Assembly (NCBI GenBank): GCA_039199225.1
Contig: JBCCSZ010000145.1
Location: 1-18,604, forward strand
Direction of reading: 5' to 3'
Origin: JBCCSZ01 sp039199225
GTDB lineage: Bacteria; Bacteroidota; Bacteroidia; Chitinophagales; Saprospiraceae
DNA length: 18,604 nt
Below are positions 7,693-14,662 of the stretch, piece by piece (within the stretch, counting starts at the first letter, position 1; every line of letters starts with the position of its first letter). The position numbers and the translations under genes were made by a program. The notes beneath the pieces are model-generated. The model had not been told where the DNA came from and made no database searches. It worked only from the letters and a program-made list of their open reading frames with translations.

Positions 7693-8868
7693 ATGAAAAT
7701 GAAAAGTTTATTTACCCTTCTATTTCTCTTTGCTTTACAGGGCATGGTCTTCGCTCAATTTTTTCCCATTGGTACATCTGGAAAAATCGTCAATAACAAC
7801 CCCAACGGCGTCTTGATCCAGAGTTCTCGTCTCATCACCAGCAACCCACCGCTGTTCGGACAGCTAGACGTCCGAGGCGACAACATGATTCTGGCCGATC
7901 CACGTACCACCAACTTCCCAACCAGATTCATCGGATTCGGTGTAGCAGGTGGTGGCAGTCCAAATGCCTGTCCTGGATATGGCATTCGCATTCAGCCCAA
8001 CACCGCAAATCAGCTGAGTCTTTTCCTACAAAGTGATCGCGAACCAACCCTGCAGTTCGGTCCTGGTCCCTTCAGTTTTGTTTACAAGCCAGACCCTCTC
8101 GACAAAGGATGTGGTACGAGAATCATTACCATTTCGAATAGAAGTCGCAACCTGGTCACCGTCTCGGGTGCTATTTCTGCTACAGCTTTCAACGTCAGCT
8201 CTGACAGACGCCTCAAGCGCGATTTTGAAGACATCAGCTCCCCACTCGAAAAAATACTCGCAACCAACGGCCAACGCTACTACTATACCGACAAGACGAT
8301 GGAGTTCCCATTCAACAATATGCCTCAAACAGAACAACTTGGCTACATCGCCCAAGAGCTGCAGGAGATTCTTCCCCAGGCAGTCAATCAAGATGACAGC
8401 GGTTACCTAAGTGTGAAATACCACATGCTGGTTCCAGTCATCACAGAGGCCATGAAGGAGCAACAAGACATCATCGATCAGCAACAGGTCACCATAGACG
8501 AGCAGCAAACGACCATTGACCAGCAGAAGGCCAGAATGGCTCAGTTGGAAGATCGCCTCGTACGCATCGAGCAAGTACTCAATCAGCAAGGTCAATTGGA
8601 ATTGGGCAAGGACAATATTCAGCTGAGACAAAATCGCCCCAATCCATTCGGAAAGAATACGACCATCGATTACAAATTGCCAGAAGGTTTTAATGCCGCC
8701 AGCATTCGCATCATCGATGCTTCCGGAAAAGAGATTCGCAACTACGCCATCAATAACACCGTTGGTCAACTAGACGTAGATGGTACGGATTTGACTTCAG
8801 GCATTTACTACTACAGCTTGATCGTGAATGGCCAGGTGGTTAGGACAGAGAAAATGATCGTTCGCTAA
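7693..8868 (+). CDS. Secreted S74-chaperone (tail-fibre-type) protein with T9SS tail, copy B
   Basis: 391 residues, same architecture as the preceding gene: signal peptide 1-21, passenger 22-165 with C93 and C140, S74 chaperone domain about 169-255 with S170 and K175 (SSDRRLKRD), coiled coil about 256-304, and T9SS type A tail about 311-391. It is longer than copy A by seven residues, all in the coiled coil, where the repeat unit TIDxQQ occurs one more time. Passenger residues about 126-168 differ most, including a changed loop around 133-138 (PDPLDK against GSPSSL). The signal peptide, chaperone and tail are strongly kept. Divergence concentrated in the passenger suggests the two copies expose different surfaces while sharing folding and export parts. 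Likely a cell-surface or extracellular trimer; partner unknown. Confidence 0.88.
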   Translation: MKMKSLFTLLFLFALQGMVFAQFFPIGTSGKIVNNNPNGVLIQSSRLITSNPPLFGQLDVRGDNMILADPRTTNFPTRFIGFGVAGGGSPNACPGYGIRIQPNTANQLSLFLQSDREPTLQFGPGPFSFVYKPDPLDKGCGTRIITISNRSRNLVTVSGAISATAFNVSSDRRLKRDFEDISSPLEKILATNGQRYYYTDKTMEFPFNNMPQTEQLGYIAQELQEILPQAVNQDDSGYLSVKYHMLVPVITEAMKEQQDIIDQQQVTIDEQQTTIDQQKARMAQLEDRLVRIEQVLNQQGQLELGKDNIQLRQNRPNPFGKNTTIDYKLPEGFNAASIRIIDASGKEIRNYAINNTVGQLDVDGTDLTSGIYYYSLIVNGQVVRTEKMIVR

Positions 8869-8884
8869 AACGCACTTATACTCT

Positions 8885-8924
8885 ATCGATGCTGAGAACG
8901 ACTTCTTGTCGTGAGAACATCGAT
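8885..8924 (+). other. Two-tier hairpin in 3' region of second S74 gene
   Basis: ATCGATG (8885-8891) pairs with CATCGAT (8918-8924), and inside it ACGAC (8898-8902) pairs with GTCGT (8908-8912). An internal loop separates the two stems. The element sits 16 nt past the stop codon and just before the terminator-like stem at 8945. It is probably a transcript-end structure. TGAGAAC also occurs twice here, at 8893 and 8912. Confidence 0.45.
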
Positions 8925-8944
8925 TAGTTGATATTGATAAAGCG

Positions 8945-8973
8945 CCCCAACTGCATGTGATTTGTAGTTGGGG
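8945..8973 (+). terminator. Terminator-like hairpin between convergent genes
   Basis: CCCCAACTGCA (8945-8955) pairs with TGTAGTTGGGG (8963-8973), 11 bp with one G-U, over a 7-nt loop. It is followed by TACTTTA, a weak T-tract. It lies between the plus-strand S74 gene and the minus-strand DUF1028 gene and could serve both. Confidence 0.6.
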
Positions 8974-9047
8974 TACTTTAGTATGATGAGGCTATTAAAA
9001 AATTTTATTGTTCCAACTTTGGAAGCCCCATATCGTATGACCACCTC

Positions 9048-10061
9048 CTACTCTTTGACAAATTTCATGCGTACAGCCCCTCTATCCGTCAGGATGTCCA
9101 TCAGGTACAGGCCGTCTACGAAGGTCGATACCTCTAGCTTGTGGTGAGTGGCTTCTGGTTGCGCAATGTCCTGGGAATGGACGAGCGCCCCTTTGAGATC
9201 GAACACCTTGATGGATGCCACTCGGATGGCATCGGAATGCGTCAGGGTTAAAAAGGAATGGGCGGGGTTTGGAAATAGTTTGATTTGTTCTTGAAGTTCA
9301 CTGTTGTTAACGCTGACGGTTAGGTCGTTGTACAAATCTTGTAGCAAATCGATGGGTTCGACGCGGGAGGGTTGCTCTCCAACATTTAGGCGAATGCTGG
9401 GATTGTCTTCTGGATCATCTGGTTGATAAACGACTAGGTAAGCAGTTGTGGAGGAGGTTCCATTGCCGAGACAACGCACATCTGCCCCAGCAAAATTAGC
9501 ACCTTGTAAGGCAGCCATCAGCTTGTCCGCCAGGGTGCCGTTCGTACGAAGGAACTTTGCTTCCATGCTGTCAATGACCGACTTGTTTATCAGAATATTT
9601 CCTTGAATACTGTAATTGATTCCTTGCCGATCCTCTTTGTAGCCATCTGCCAAGCTCCCCGTAAAACCAGCCGTCCGGACATTGCCTGCCCCATCAAAAT
9701 CGACAATGCCGTATTGCCTATATCGCGGGTCGAAGTTTCGAGAACCACAAGCGTCATTGTCCATCAAATAATCAATGATCTCAGATGGAGAAGCGCCATT
9801 GGCCATTTGGATACTGGCGTTGTTCAAATTTACATTGGGAATGCAGACGTAGGCTTGGGAATTGATCCCGCCCCTTCCGGGGATAATTTTCGCAATAATA
9901 TCGATAAGCCCTTGATTCCCTACCCCGACAACGCAAGAAGCTCCGGCCGACCCGATCTCGCCAGTGGAAGGGTCGGCAGCGATGATGGAGAAGGTGTCCT
10001 GCGCAAGAGAAAGGCCACCAAGCGCAAACGTGAATAGTAAGATGGATAATTTTTTAATCAC
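9048..10061 (-). CDS. Secreted DUF1028 (Ntn-hydrolase-like) protein with T9SS tail
   Basis: 337 residues. A signal peptide covers 1-21 (cleavage near SLAQ|DTFS). Residues 23 to about 245 are a DUF1028 domain: it opens TFSIIAADPSTGEIGSAG, the usual start of that family, and carries INYSIQGNIL (148-157) and DVRCLGNGTSSTTAYLVVY (194-212). Structures place DUF1028 near the Ntn-hydrolase fold, but the substrate is not established. Residues about 258-337 are a T9SS type A sorting domain (LFPNPAHSF, KVFDLKGALV, VDGLYLMDI). The protein is thus expected outside the cell. It lies 68 bp downstream of the ion channel gene on the same strand and could be cotranscribed with it, although the two functions show no obvious link. 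The ATG at 10061 gives a clean signal peptide. Confidence 0.88.
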   Translation of the reverse strand: MIKKLSILLFTFALGGLSLAQDTFSIIAADPSTGEIGSAGASCVVGVGNQGLIDIIAKIIPGRGGINSQAYVCIPNVNLNNASIQMANGASPSEIIDYLMDNDACGSRNFDPRYRQYGIVDFDGAGNVRTAGFTGSLADGYKEDRQGINYSIQGNILINKSVIDSMEAKFLRTNGTLADKLMAALQGANFAGADVRCLGNGTSSTTAYLVVYQPDDPEDNPSIRLNVGEQPSRVEPIDLLQDLYNDLTVSVNNSELQEQIKLFPNPAHSFLTLTHSDAIRVASIKVFDLKGALVHSQDIAQPEATHHKLEVSTFVDGLYLMDILTDRGAVRMKFVKE

Positions 10062-10129
10062 GACACAAGGGTTTTAAGATTCATCAATCAATCCAAACAA
10101 CTAATCAACACCGTTTATTCTGAATGGGT

Positions 10130-10792
10130 TTAATCTTTGTCTAATTCATCGGCCAGATATTTACCGATGATGATCGCCACTACAAAGGTGATGTACAATT
10201 GGCCCGTGATACTCAGCAGAATCGCCAGTGCCTTGGCCAGTGGGTGTACCGGCGTAATGTCCCCATAGCCTACCGTTGTGATGGTGATGTAGCAATAGTA
10301 TAGGAAATCGTAATAGGTATAAGATTCCGGAAGCCGATAGGCTCCTGGAAAATAGTATTCAATCGTGCTGGCTAAGGGCATGCCAATGATTCCCAATAAC
10401 AGAAATGCGGATATACTGGCATATAGGCTGTTGATGTCAATGCGATCCCGCCGCAACAGATAGGTCATCAAGCGGAAAAATAAAAAAGTAAAGAATAAGA
10501 AATTACTAAGTGCAGCGGCCAGGTTGAAGGCTTGTACTTCCTGGTTTTGGATAAAAGAGTAGAAAAGGAAGGTACTCACAGCCAGGGCAACAAACATTTC
10601 AACAAAGGAGGTCGATACGTAGAAAGAACCCATCAACAGCACAAGTGCAAAGGAGAGCTGAAAAATCAGGCGACCACTGGCCGTTACACCCACCAAGGGC
10701 GGTGCCAAAATCAACAGGATCAAACTAATCAGAAAGTACAGATAGTTGGGGTGGTAAAAGTGGTGTCGGAATTTGCTGCTGATACGATTCAT
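10130..10792 (-). CDS. Potassium-channel family protein (two-TM pore type)
   Basis: 220 residues. Hydrophobic segments lie at about 17-35, 43-60, 62-80, 91-112, 123-142 and 187-211. A re-entrant pore precedes the last one: residues 173-178 read TVGYGD, the canonical K+ selectivity filter. The C-terminal half fits the Ion_trans_2 (PF07885) pore module. The N-terminal four helices resemble a reduced voltage-sensor-like or simple membrane bundle, without an obvious arginine ladder. No RCK/TrkA ligand-binding domain follows the last helix: the protein ends KYLADELDKD. So this would be a simple inner-membrane K+ channel. It is upstream of, and possibly cotranscribed with, the DUF1028 gene. The ATG at 10792 places a short basic stretch before the first helix. 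Confidence 0.88.
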   Translation of the reverse strand: MNRISSKFRHHFYHPNYLYFLISLILLILAPPLVGVTASGRLIFQLSFALVLLMGSFYVSTSFVEMFVALAVSTFLFYSFIQNQEVQAFNLAAALSNFLFFTFLFFRLMTYLLRRDRIDINSLYASISAFLLLGIIGMPLASTIEYYFPGAYRLPESYTYYDFLYYCYITITTVGYGDITPVHPLAKALAILLSITGQLYITFVVAIIIGKYLADELDKD

Positions 10793-11134
10793 ACACGAAT
10801 ATAATGCAAGTGGCGCTTTCCAGCCAATCAGTCGGGCAGCTATTCCAAGAAAGTCTTTTATATTCTGGCGGTGATCTGGACGAACATATAACGGCCAGCA
10901 TATCCGACAGGCTAATCAGCAGAAGCCACCGCAACGCAAAGGAAAGGAGCCGGGATTGTTCCCCTCGCTTCGAGATCAATTTTTTTGATGGAAATCTTCC
11001 CTAGCCTTCAAAAAGAACAAATCAAATGGGTTCAGTACCCATTTGATTTGTAAAAGAGTTTTTTTTGAAAGGAGCCACTACTACGTTTTGGGAGGACTCC
11101 TATGTATTTAACTGAACAGTATTACCCCAATGTG
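10793..11134. other. Intergenic region, ion channel to multicopper oxidase
   Basis: 342 bp. It holds the upstream region of the ion channel gene and the 3' end of the oxidase transcript, with the terminator hairpin at 11017-11051. Short frames exist on both strands but have no family features. I see no other gene. Confidence 0.6.
11017..11051 (-). terminator. Perfect 15-bp terminator hairpin, likely bidirectional
   Basis: ACAAATCAAATGGGT (11017-11031) and ACCCATTTGATTTGT (11037-11051) form a perfect stem with a TCAGT loop. On the minus strand it is followed by TCTTTTT, and on the plus strand by AAAAGAG and eight T. It lies 84 bp after the stop of the multicopper oxidase, for which it is the probable terminator. 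Confidence 0.85.
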
Positions 11135-13066
11135 CTATTGAAGCATTACTCTTTCTACGAATCGAAGATTACCTGAAACATACTCCACAACGATTATACC
11201 CCTAGGCAAATGATCTGTGGGGATATTAGAACCCGGTAGAGATTGTATATCCCGCTGATCCAACAGCTTTCCATTCAAATCGTATAAGCGCAATACGCCA
11301 GCTTCTGTAAAGTCTCCTTTAAAGTTCATCGAGTTATTGGCCGGGTTTGGGAAAATCGTAAGTGTTCCCAGCTCTTGTAATTCCTTGGTATTTGTTGTTA
11401 CAGCCGGCACTAAAGAATCGACCACTACAAACTGGTGCATCATACTATTATCCTCATGCGTAAGGATGTGGCAATGATACATATAAGCATGCGTAAAGAG
11501 GCTGTCCATATCATATGGGCTCGGAAAGCTGTCAAAGCGCGCTACATAGGTCAGTTCTGCACCTTCTCGAATTAACTGTACATCCTTCCAGCCACTGAGT
11601 TCATCTGGTAGATTGGGATAAGTGTAGACTTTTGACTCATCTGTAAAGCCTCCTTTATCATCTGGAATTGCAACCTTCCCTATATATTCCGTTATCTGGA
11701 ACTGAACCTTATGGATATGCCAAGGGTGGGCCACGTCGGTTGTATTGTTAATAATCCATTCTTCCTTCGTATTTACAAGCACTGTGTCGTTGATCACATT
11801 CATTATCATTGGTATACCGTCAATCGTCCATTGACCTCCTGCTCCTCCTGCTCCAAGTAAATTTTTGGTTCTAGTCTTAAGTACTGGGCCAGGTGCGATT
11901 GAATAGGGCTTTAAAGTAGCAGGTATGGAAGTGACAGGTCTAGTTGGTCGGATGGTCTCATCCACTACAAAAGCCATCATTGCGGAACTATACCAGTTTT
12001 TCGAATATTTTGCATCAGCTGGCAACTTATTATCAAAGTGGGTGAGATATATGGTATCTCCGGGGCTATATTGACCAAAGTCTGCGATAAATTCTCTTCG
12101 ATCTCCGGGTGAAAATAAATTATTTCTAGCTGACCGAGGATAATCTAAATAGCCACCTCCTGTAGCCACCATCCACATGTCCTCAAACCGTATACTATCA
12201 TTCGCTGTGGTATAATCATAAAGTAGCTCCTTCGTCAATCCAATGTTGAATACTTTGATGGTCGAACCATTCAACATGCGCAAGCGAACCATTGAATGAG
12301 GTACATGCATCACTCCTCCAACTACACCATTTACCATCCCCCAACTACCAGGGCCAGGTTTTTCACCAGCTTTAATGGAAGTCACATTGTTGTTATCGTC
12401 GAAATTAAAATTTTTAGCCTGAATGTTCAATGGGATGTCATTTACCCCATATTCATTTGGAAGTTGTGAATACAAAGGATCATTATTTGGATCTTGAACG
12501 TACATCATACCTGCCATTCCGCGCGTGACCTGATCCGTTGTCAAATCCATCAAATGACTGTGGTACCAGGCCGTTTGAACTTCATCGATAATTGGAAAAA
12601 TGGAATGCCATGTTTGATCTTTACTAATCCTTTGATGAGGACCACCATCTGCTTCTGCCGGCAAATTCAAAGCATGCCAATGGAGCGTAGTGAGAGGAAC
12701 TGCTTTATTGGTGATTGGAAAATCAAGCCGATCATTTGTCCTATTGACAATAATGGTTGGCCCACAATAGGTCATCGCACCAGGTGTATTGGTGCTGTCT
12801 GGGTTGTTGTAAGCAAAAGCCTGTACGGAAACATTTAAATTAAAGGTAATCGTATCTCCAGTACTTTGATCAGTCACCACACCTATCGCTCCGTTGGGGT
12901 CAAAATTGTGTAAGGTATCAATGATATCCAAACGCCAATCTGGGCCTTCAATCGCGTATGGAATCGGGACGGGGTTAACAAACTTTTTTTGTGCGTGGGT
13001 TTCCTGGGTCCAAAAACAAATCAGGGTGAGACAAAGGAGAGACATGAAAAAGAATCTCATTTTCAT
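11135..13066 (-). CDS. Secreted multicopper oxidase with T9SS tail
   Basis: Numbered from ATG 13066 (643 residues). Signal peptide about 1-25 (FFFMSLLCLTLICFW, cleavage near THAQ). All four copper-ligand motifs are present: HWH (129-131), YHSH (168-171), HPWHIH (447-452) and HCHILTHEDNSMM (531-543). The last holds the type 1 Cys532 with His537 and a Met axial ligand (M542). The order fits a three-domain oxidase of the CotA/CueO/bilirubin-oxidase kind, which oxidises phenolic or metal substrates with O2. The actual substrate is unknown. Residues about 565-643 are a T9SS type A tail (IFPNPANNSM, LYDLNGKLL, RGIIVVEYV). Sec export and then T9SS would place a copper enzyme on the surface or outside. 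The frame also extends upstream to a GTG at 13093, but the ATG gives a better signal peptide. Terminator at 11017-11051. Confidence 0.9.
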   Translation of the reverse strand: MKMRFFFMSLLCLTLICFWTQETHAQKKFVNPVPIPYAIEGPDWRLDIIDTLHNFDPNGAIGVVTDQSTGDTITFNLNVSVQAFAYNNPDSTNTPGAMTYCGPTIIVNRTNDRLDFPITNKAVPLTTLHWHALNLPAEADGGPHQRISKDQTWHSIFPIIDEVQTAWYHSHLMDLTTDQVTRGMAGMMYVQDPNNDPLYSQLPNEYGVNDIPLNIQAKNFNFDDNNNVTSIKAGEKPGPGSWGMVNGVVGGVMHVPHSMVRLRMLNGSTIKVFNIGLTKELLYDYTTANDSIRFEDMWMVATGGGYLDYPRSARNNLFSPGDRREFIADFGQYSPGDTIYLTHFDNKLPADAKYSKNWYSSAMMAFVVDETIRPTRPVTSIPATLKPYSIAPGPVLKTRTKNLLGAGGAGGQWTIDGIPMIMNVINDTVLVNTKEEWIINNTTDVAHPWHIHKVQFQITEYIGKVAIPDDKGGFTDESKVYTYPNLPDELSGWKDVQLIREGAELTYVARFDSFPSPYDMDSLFTHAYMYHCHILTHEDNSMMHQFVVVDSLVPAVTTNTKELQELGTLTIFPNPANNSMNFKGDFTEAGVLRLYDLNGKLLDQRDIQSLPGSNIPTDHLPRGIIVVEYVSGNLRFVERVMLQ

Positions 13067-13093
13067 AACAATCAGATTTACTCTTTTCACCAC

Positions 13094-13398
13094 TCTTTGG
13101 AATGCTGGAGTCTGATTCTTAGAACTGCAGATTCTAAAGGTAATGAAAGGATGTTGGTTAATTATATGTTTTGTTAATCAAATGTATTCAAATATGCTGA
13201 CTCAACAAATTTATTTTTTCTGTAATGTAACTGTTAGGCTGTTTTCACCTGTGTAGAACTTCAGCACAAGCTTAAAATATGAGGGATCGTACAATTTTAA
13301 TAGGCTGTAGAAAGTACAACCTAGACTGATCTATACGACCGGTCTGCTACTTATCGATGGAGGGAATAATAGTCGTTGACAAAAGCCAAAGTTTATCT
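13094..13398. other. Intergenic region, oxidase promoter and AraC gene 3' end
   Basis: About 305 bp of AT-rich sequence between the oxidase start and the AraC-family gene stop, both genes on the minus strand. It contains the predicted oxidase promoter at 13179-13208. I see no gene or strong hairpin. Confidence 0.55.
13179..13208 (-). promoter_or_regulatory. Bacteroidota-type promoter of multicopper oxidase
   Basis: On the minus strand TTG (13208-13206), 19 nt, then TACATTTG (13186-13179) matches the Bacteroidota -33 TTG / -7 TAnnTTTG consensus exactly. The start of transcription would be near 13172, giving a leader of about 105 nt before ATG 13066. Confidence 0.6.
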
Positions 13399-14268
13399 CT
13401 ACGATACAAAGCGTTTCAAATAAGCGGAGGGCGCCAGTTGCTTGATCTTCTTGAATTGCCGATTGAAGTTGGATGTGTTGTTGTAGCCGCATAAGAAGGC
13501 AACCTCGGCTATGGTTCTTTTTTCCTCCAGCAAAAGTTTACAGGCATGGCCAATTCGAACTTCGTTCAAAAATTGATTGAAAGTCTTTTTGGTGATTTTT
13601 TTGAAATAGCGACAAAATGCGGTCGTATTCATATTGGCAATCAAGGCGACCTCTTCCAGGTTCATGTCCGACTTGGAGTAGTTCTTAGAAATGTATTGGT
13701 AAACTTTCTCTAGCCGTTCATTGCCAGCATTGAGGGACGCTACATAGCCCTCACTGACAATCAATTCATATTCTTCCTCGCGAGCCAACAAAGAGAGCAG
13801 TTTTATAAAATTCAGCATCCGGTCAGCCCCTTCTTCGTTGAGCATCCGATACAGCAAACTACCTGCCTCCTTTTTACTGATGTCATTTTTGAAAAGAATG
13901 CCTCGGCTGGCCCTCCTCAGCAATGCTTTCACCTCAAAAAACTCGGGAATGACTTCCAAGGAGGCTTCCACAAACTGTTGGGGAAAATGCAAGACAACCG
14001 CCCCGACTCCTTCCGAAGGATGATCGTCACTGGGCAAGTCAGGTTTAAACATATGTGGCAGGTTGGCACCGTAGAGCATCAATTCTCCGGCAGCAAAAGG
14101 CAAGGAAGCATCGCCAATCAGAGCAGTCCCCTGGTCCTTTTCAATGTACAAAATCTCCAATTCGGGATGATTGTGCCAAACAGTATAAAATTGAGGCAAG
14201 ATGTTTTTATTGATGATAAAGGACTGGCGGACAGAGCTGCTCTTCTTGTTTAGTACGATTGGTCTCAT
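13399..14268 (-). CDS. AraC-family transcriptional regulator with cupin sensor domain
   Basis: 289 residues. The N-terminal cupin-like ligand domain (about 20-100) has the pattern WHNHPELEILYI (31-42), with H32, H34 and E38, followed by H72 in LPHMF. The C-terminal part (about 185-285) is the AraC double helix-turn-helix: first helix pair LEEVALIANMNTTAFCRYFK (204-223), second IAEVAFLCGYNNTSNFNRQF (253-272), the best conserved AraC signature. It is divergent from the lactate-type permease and its dehydrogenase, so it most likely regulates them in response to lactate, glycolate or a related hydroxyacid; that is inference from position. The 394-bp gap holds a 21-bp-phased direct repeat suited to AraC binding. 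The ATG at 14268 is the natural start. Confidence 0.9.
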   Translation of the reverse strand: MRPIVLNKKSSSVRQSFIINKNILPQFYTVWHNHPELEILYIEKDQGTALIGDASLPFAAGELMLYGANLPHMFKPDLPSDDHPSEGVGAVVLHFPQQFVEASLEVIPEFFEVKALLRRASRGILFKNDISKKEAGSLLYRMLNEEGADRMLNFIKLLSLLAREEEYELIVSEGYVASLNAGNERLEKVYQYISKNYSKSDMNLEEVALIANMNTTAFCRYFKKITKKTFNQFLNEVRIGHACKLLLEEKRTIAEVAFLCGYNNTSNFNRQFKKIKQLAPSAYLKRFVS

Positions 14269-14298
14269 TGCAATAAAGGATGATAAAAAGTTGACAGT

Positions 14299-14332
14299 TG
14301 CAAAAATTTGTGAAGGATGTGCAAATTTTTAT
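14299..14332. promoter_or_regulatory. Candidate AraC-type operator (21-bp-phased repeat)
   Basis: TGCAAAAATTTGT (14299-14311) and TGCAAATTTTTAT (14320-14332) are similar direct repeats starting 21 bp apart, two helical turns, as at known AraC half-sites. The same bases form an inverted repeat: AAAAATTTG (14302-14310) and CAAATTTTT (14322-14330). The site abuts the weak -33 position of the suggested permease promoter and sits about 31 bp upstream of the regulator's own start. Confidence 0.5.
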
Positions 14333-14472
14333 GTTTCTATCAGTTTTGAAAGCGCCTAACTTTACATAGAACTTAAAAGAAATTTGAAATTTGTGAAAGC
14401 TCCAAGCATTGAAACCAAAATTATAACCCTCAAATTCAATTTTCTACAAAACAAATAGCGGTTCAAAAAATG

Positions 14473-14585
14473 CCAACCTTCTCCTCCACGACAAACCTAA
14501 AATAGGAGAAAATTGGACGACATAAGGATGATGCTTATCAAGTTCCGAGGTGATTTTTGTCACTCTTCGGCCAGATGAGTCGTCC
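14473..14585 (+). ncRNA. Candidate structured leader of permease operon
   Basis: Several stems nest in order. P0: 14473-14485 with 14504-14516, 11 of 13 pairs. P1: GGACGAC (14515-14521) with GTCGTCC (14579-14585). Inside P1 are P2, ATAAG (14522-14526) with CTTAT (14534-14538), and P3, CCGA plus GTGA (14545-14553) with TCAC plus TCGG (14560-14570). P1-P3 make a three-way junction. P0 and P1 share GG 14515-14516 and so compete. I know no named RNA family that matches. Confidence 0.4.
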
Positions 14586-14662
14586 ACATGATCAATATCA
14601 AACGATAGCTGTACAACAGATTTTCCAGAATTGGATTTTAACCTAATCAAAATTATTCGACA

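Larger units (their letters stand above)
14269..14662. promoter_or_regulatory. Divergent control region, AraC regulator / permease
   Basis: 394 bp separate the two start codons. It holds the operator-like repeat (14299-14332), a possible plus-strand promoter with TAACTTTA at 14357-14364 (7 of 8 to the -7 consensus, poor -33), and the structured segment 14473-14585. A minus-strand frame opening at TTG 14650 and ending at 14444 overlaps these and has no family features, so I leave it out. Confidence 0.55.

Noticed and set aside
6278..8868. Prophage tail-fibre genes
   Set aside because: S74 domains are typical of phage fibres, but both proteins have Sec signal peptides and T9SS tails, and no other phage gene is nearby.
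10804..11004. 66-codon plus-strand frame ending before the 11017 hairpin
   Set aside because: The terminator position is suggestive, but the sequence has no recognisable motif and the hairpin is explained by the oxidase gene.
13067..13093. Upstream GTG start for the multicopper oxidase
   Set aside because: It would add nine residues before the signal peptide; ATG 13066 gives a standard one.
14444..14650. 68-codon minus-strand frame in the lctP control region
   Set aside because: TTG start, no homologous motif recognised, and it overlaps the putative leader. It remains an alternative explanation for the sequence pattern there.
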